A stretch of 7,799 nt of DNA from Haemophilus parahaemolyticus (lineage in GTDB: Bacteria; Pseudomonadota; Gammaproteobacteria; Enterobacterales; Pasteurellaceae), in contig NZ_JAHAHT010000085.1 of assembly GCF_018373095.1 (NCBI RefSeq), forward strand, positions 1 to 7,799, written 5' to 3'. Below, piece after piece: positions 5,603-7,799 of this stretch. The translations under genes were made by a program, and so were the position numbers. The stretch's first letter is position 1. Each line of letters begins with the position of its first letter. The notes beneath the pieces are model-generated. The model was not told the origin of the DNA. It ran no database searches and worked only from the letters and a program-made list of their open reading frames with translations.

Positions 5603-5862
5603 GCCTCTAGCAAATTGCGTTTGGCACGTTCAAACGCAATTTCTGCTTTTGTGGCTTCCAAGCCATAATTCTCAATATATTTAAAAAGATAACTGGCTGT
5701 AGCGAGCTGTTCCTCGCTCATTGTGCTGCCTAACCACTCAAGGCTTTTTTCTTTAAATGTTTTATCTTTCATTGATTTTCCTTCCGTTTTAACCTGCAAA
5801 TACGCCTCATAACTTCCGCATTCTGCGACGTCTCTGAGTTGTTTGAGTTCTTGTTCACTCAT
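5569..5862 (-). CDS. Cassette 3 minus-strand gene, helical protein of unknown function
   Basis: A 97-residue protein MSEQELKQLRDVAECGSYEAY..., beginning two bases after the stop of the RHH gene, with which it must share a transcript. Residues 48-82 resemble those of the 5035-5247 product. There is a second plausible start, ATG 5772 (residue 31), with GGAAGG seven bases upstream; the DNA just before it (5773-5791) resembles part of leaders E2/E3, so the N-terminal 30 residues may have been added later or two products may be made. The C-terminal 34 bases overlap the 5309 gene, and part of the C-terminal helix (AEIAFERAKRNLL) is encoded by a perfect inverted repeat. Function unknown. Confidence 0.75.
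   Translation of the reverse strand: MSEQELKQLRDVAECGSYEAYLQVKTEGKSMKDKTFKEKSLEWLGSTMSEEQLATASYLFKYIENYGLEATKAEIAFERAKRNLLEAYERKLDLITK
5612..5650 (+). terminator. Perfect 12-bp hairpin after cassette gene 3
   Basis: AAATTGCGTTTG (5612-5623) and CAAACGCAATTT (5631-5642) are perfect inverted repeats with a seven-base loop, starting 10 bases after the stop of the 5309 gene and followed by CTGCTTTT. The U tract is interrupted, so it may be a terminator or an RNA 3'-end stabiliser. It lies within the opposite gene's coding sequence. Confidence 0.6.
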
Positions 5863-5864
5863 TC

Positions 5865-6035
5865 CTACACCCCTCTTGCTTCCAGTGCTTCTTCTAACAA
5901 AATCGCAATCATTGGCGCCATCTTGCGTCTCTCTTTTATGGCTAAATCTTTTGTTCTTTTTGTAAGATCTGCAGGAATTCTCGTCTGAAATTCTTTTCCT
6001 GTCTGCTTCTCTAATTTTTCGTTGATTTCACTCAC
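5865..6035 (-). CDS. Small ribbon-helix-helix (Arc/MetJ-type) DNA-binding protein
   Basis: A 56-residue protein read from GTG 6035, with a strong GAGGAG eight bases upstream; the frame ends in TAG at 5865-5867. The sequence MSEINEKLEKQTGKEFQTRI then PADLTKRTKDLAIKERRKMA and PMIAILLEEALEARGV has the ribbon-helix-helix pattern: a short strand (EFQTRIP, residues 15-21), helix A (about 22-35), a turn at RRKMAP, and helix B (about 41-53). Such proteins bind DNA as dimers through the paired strands. It is the first gene of the leftward early operon, opposite the repressor, so a Cro-like or autoregulatory role at the switch is the natural inference. It is co-transcribed with the 5862 gene two bases downstream. 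An RHH antitoxin with the next gene as toxin is a less supported alternative. Confidence 0.78.
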   Translation of the reverse strand: MSEINEKLEKQTGKEFQTRIPADLTKRTKDLAIKERRKMAPMIAILLEEALEARGV

Positions 6036-6068
6036 TTTTAAAACTCCTCGCTTTGTGGTATTTTTCTA

Positions 6069-6106
6069 TTTGCATTGCTTTGCTTCATTTTGCATCGCTG
6101 TGCTTC
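6069..6106. repeat. Tandem 18-bp direct repeats in the early leader
   Basis: TTTGCATTGCTTTGCTTC (6069-6086) and TTTGCATCGCTGTGCTTC (6089-6106) match at 16 of 18 positions and start 20 bases apart, close to two turns of the helix. They lie just downstream of the expected leftward transcription start, a typical place for cooperative operator sites of a repressor or the RHH protein. Confidence 0.6.
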
Positions 6107-6111
6107 TTGTT

Positions 6112-6128
6112 GTTGTGAATAATACAAC
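6112..6128. promoter_or_regulatory. Inverted-repeat operator candidate over the early -10 box
   Basis: GTTGT (6112-6116) and ACAAC (6124-6128) are inverted repeats separated by seven bases, centred on the -10 box of the leftward promoter. A dimeric repressor bound here would block RNA polymerase. Confidence 0.5.
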
Positions 6129-6147
6129 CCAATTTGTGATATTTCAA
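6119..6147 (-). promoter_or_regulatory. Leftward early promoter
   Basis: On the minus strand TTGAAA (6142-6147) and TATTAT (6119-6124) are separated by exactly 17 bases. Transcription would start near 6112, giving a leader of about 75 bases before GTG 6035. A rightward promoter for the repressor is less clear; TTGTGA (6113-6118) with TGATAT (6137-6142) at 18 bases is a weak candidate. Confidence 0.7.
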
Positions 6148-6166
6148 CCCCAAAAAGGAAAGAAAA

Positions 6167-6577
6167 ATGGAAAAATTTTCTGTTCGCTTAATTATTGAAC
6201 GAATGAAAGAAGTTTTAGGAAAAGAAAATGACAAGGCTTTGATCGAAGAATTAGGAGTTGCTCAAACAACCTTTTCAAATTGGAAAAATCGCAACAATAT
6301 GCCGATTGACATGATTTTAACTTTTGCCCAGAACCATAATCTTTCGCTAGATTGGCTTATTTATGGCAAAGACAAAACTCAAGCATTAAAAGCAACGGAA
6401 AAAATGCTACTCACTGCATTTAATGAGTTGGACGACAAACAACAATTACAAGCGGTGGTTTTTGTAGGCAATCTTGCACAAGGGGGCGGAGCGAGTGGGC
6501 AGGGTGGAAGCACCATGACTGTTAATAATAGCCAAGCAGACAATATCGCCAATGGAAGCATCACTATCGGGAGATAA
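6167..6577 (+). CDS. CI-type prophage repressor without a peptidase domain
   Basis: A 136-residue protein whose N-terminus fits the phage CI repressor DNA-binding domain: residues 6-45 hold a helix-turn-helix with recognition helix AQTTFSNWKNRN (32-43), followed by the characteristic MPIDMILTFAQNHNLSLDWLIYGK (45-68). It should maintain lysogeny by binding operators over the leftward promoter. After a linker helix (76-103) the protein ends in a Gly-rich stretch and an Asn-rich repeat-like tail (MTVNNSQADNIANGSITIGR) in place of the S24 (LexA-like) self-cleaving domain found in lambda-type repressors. A SOS-independent switch, as in P2, is therefore likely. ATG 6167 has AAGGA seven bases upstream. 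The gene contains an ACAAGCGGT uptake core at 6448-6456. Confidence 0.87.
   Translation: MEKFSVRLIIERMKEVLGKENDKALIEELGVAQTTFSNWKNRNNMPIDMILTFAQNHNLSLDWLIYGKDKTQALKATEKMLLTAFNELDDKQQLQAVVFVGNLAQGGGASGQGGSTMTVNNSQADNIANGSITIGR
6448..6456 (+). other. DNA uptake signal core inside the repressor gene
   Basis: An exact ACAAGCGGT lies in the coding sequence for the Gln-Ala-Val of the repressor linker. Two exact copies in 7.8 kb are far above the roughly 0.06 expected by chance for a 9-mer on both strands. Confidence 0.65.
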
Positions 6578-6580
6578 CCT

Positions 6581-7696
6581 ATGACCACTCAGCCTTTAGA
6601 AAGTGTGTTTGTTATTAATAGCGAACAAGCCTTTGAGCAATACATTCAAAAATTGCTCACCGAATGCGATTTAGAACAACCTAACTTTGCTTTTCCGCCT
6701 GCCCGTTTTGAAAATTGGCCCGTTTTACATTTCAATGTAAAAGGGGGCGATAAATACCATTCCACCGTCACTTCTTATTTAATTGATGGCTTAAAAGATT
6801 TTACCGACGAGATATTTCGTGCAATTTGTATAGTAAAATATGGTAAGCCCGATCTGCGTCGCCTGACTGAGAAAGACCGCGAGCAGTTCGATGTTGTGAT
6901 TAAAATTGCAGAGGGTTCATCCGATGGTGAAGGTTCTGCAGAGAATATTGCCAATAGCTTTTTTACGAATATGAACGACACCTTAAAAAGTATGAATGGT
7001 TGGAAACAACTTGTTGCCTTTATCGCCTATATTGGCGTGTTAGGTGGCACAGTTAGCTTTTTAGGCTATCAATATTTCCAAACGCAAGCAGAAGAGACAA
7101 AAGCCCAAGTGGCGATTGCAGAAAAACTGTCAGATAACACCAAAGAGATGATGGCAAATCAAGCTCAAGCGTTTGTGGAACTCAATAAGCAACAGCAAGA
7201 AACCATTCAAGCCTTAATGGCAGAAAAAGCCAATGAAAGTAGAACGATTTTTAGTGAGGAGCTAGAAAAGCGTGGGGAACTTGCCTCTGAAGGTTTTATG
7301 AAACAAATTGCTAAAGATTCCGCTGTGACTGAGGCAACGGTGCAATCAACCACTGCAAGCGGTGATGAACTCAAAAAATACAAAGATAAAGCAATTACAG
7401 AAAGAGTTACTAATGATACTGCAGGCGATTTTTATATCAAAGGTTTGGAAAGAATCGGCACACTTGGCGATACATTAAGTATTACCGCTCAGCGTAAAGA
7501 CGGCATCATTTTTACCTTAAAAGTGAAAGTAGAGAAACTTCAGCAATTCGAGAAAGATATCTTAACAAATGAATTAGTTATCCCTGACGAAAGCCGTCAA
7601 CCCATTCGATTAGCCTACAAAGAAACGCTAAGAGATGGTAAAAAATCGGGTGTGGGTGAATTAGTTTCTGTGGCTTATAAGGAAGTGAAAAATTAG
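6581..7696 (+). CDS. Membrane-anchored coiled-coil protein in the lysogenic operon, candidate superinfection exclusion or defence gene
   Basis: A 371-residue protein starting three bases after the repressor stop, with GGGAG seven bases upstream inside the repressor gene, so it is co-expressed with the repressor in the lysogen. It has a soluble N-terminal domain (1-140, with ENWPVLHFNVKGGDKYHSTV and a helical DGLKDFTDEIFRAI), one transmembrane helix (about 143-165, LVAFIAYIGVLGGTVSFLGY), a long Gln/Glu/Ala-rich coiled coil (about 168-235), and a C-terminal domain rich in beta strands (about 275-371, DTLSITAQRKDGIIFTLKVKV). No signal peptide is present. I do not recognise the family. P2-like phages keep exclusion genes beside their lysogeny genes, so immunity or abortive infection is an inference from location and topology only. 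Confidence 0.88.
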   Translation: MTTQPLESVFVINSEQAFEQYIQKLLTECDLEQPNFAFPPARFENWPVLHFNVKGGDKYHSTVTSYLIDGLKDFTDEIFRAICIVKYGKPDLRRLTEKDREQFDVVIKIAEGSSDGEGSAENIANSFFTNMNDTLKSMNGWKQLVAFIAYIGVLGGTVSFLGYQYFQTQAEETKAQVAIAEKLSDNTKEMMANQAQAFVELNKQQQETIQALMAEKANESRTIFSEELEKRGELASEGFMKQIAKDSAVTEATVQSTTASGDELKKYKDKAITERVTNDTAGDFYIKGLERIGTLGDTLSITAQRKDGIIFTLKVKVEKLQQFEKDILTNELVIPDESRQPIRLAYKETLRDGKKSGVGELVSVAYKEVKN

Positions 7697-7799
7697 ACAT
7701 TTTTAACCGCTTGCAAGGCTCAACGGCTTCCGCTCAATCTGTCGGAGGGGATGGGCTTACGTGTTTAGCTTCGGCGAATCGCTCTATGTAAAAAGGTTA

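Larger units (their letters stand above)
6052..6144. promoter_or_regulatory. Candidate operator repeats TTTGTGRTATTT
   Basis: TTTGTGGTATTT (6052-6063) and TTTGTGATATTT (6133-6144) match at 11 of 12 positions in the same orientation, flanking the early leader. The second copy covers the -35 region of the leftward promoter. A similar string, TTTGTTTATATTT, forms the -10 region of leaders E2 and E3. Confidence 0.4.

Noticed and set aside
4281..5862. Classic toxin-antitoxin interpretation of the cassette pairs
   Set aside because: Toxin and antitoxin genes are normally co-directional or an RNA-protein pair; here the partners are convergent proteins with separate promoters and no known toxin motif. 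It is not excluded, only unsupported.
6069..6106. CRISPR-like or satellite repeat
   Set aside because: Only two units with a two-base spacer, in a promoter leader; operator sites explain them better.
6379..6981. Minus-strand frames at 6379-6588 and 6775-6981
   Set aside because: Antisense to the repressor and the membrane protein, with compositions typical of shadow frames (Pro/Leu- and Ser-rich).
7697..7799. Attachment site or terminator at the right edge
   Set aside because: I see a GCTCAA direct repeat and a partial uptake core but no tRNA end, strong hairpin or T run to support either.

Overview
The window looks like the early/lysogeny control region of a P2-like prophage (Peduovirus/HP1 relatives) in a member of the Pasteurellaceae. 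The phage assignment rests on a replication initiator with the P2 gpA catalytic motifs, an Ogr/Delta-type zinc finger, a Cox-like small DNA-binding protein and a CI-type repressor. The host assignment rests on two exact copies of the ACAAGCGGT uptake-signal core of the Actinobacillus pleuropneumoniae/Mannheimia subclade (3680-3688 and 6448-6456), plus two 8-of-9 matches. No integrase or structural genes are in view; by P2 organisation the integrase would lie to the right.

Layout. The right part is the switch. The repressor (6167-6577, +) and a 371-residue membrane protein (6581-7696, +) form a lysogenic operon. Facing away from them is a good sigma-70 promoter (-35 at 6142-6147, -10 at 6119-6124) for the leftward early operon. 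The first gene of that operon is a 56-codon ribbon-helix-helix protein (5865-6035, -). The leftward operon then runs through small genes, the Cox-like gene (3995-4198), the Ogr-like gene (3698-3982), a terminator-like hairpin, and a run of five small tightly packed genes, one apparently frameshifted. It ends in gpA (2193 to beyond base 1).

The most unusual part is 4199-5862. Three small plus-strand genes (4256-4594, 4806-5075, 5309-5602) are embedded in the leftward operon. Each is paired tail-to-tail, with 3' overlap, with a minus-strand gene (4281-4745, 5035-5247, 5569-5862). Two of the plus-strand genes are clear paralogues, and the last two minus-strand genes are weaker paralogues. Each plus gene starts from a compact divergent leader. 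Two leaders are about 90% identical and carry a TTGACT-N17-TTATAT promoter whose -35 box touches the start codon of the opposite gene. Hairpins resembling terminators for the plus transcripts lie inside the opposite coding sequences. This looks like a duplicated cassette of prophage-expressed 'moron'-type genes opposing the lytic operon. I do not recognise the function of these proteins.

How it may work together (inference): in the lysogen the repressor and membrane protein are expressed, and the three plus-strand cassette genes could be expressed from their own promoters. On induction, leftward transcription makes the RHH and Cox-like regulators, then Ogr-like late activator and gpA for rolling-circle replication, while running antisense through the cassette genes. 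The last 100 bases (7697-7799) show no gene.
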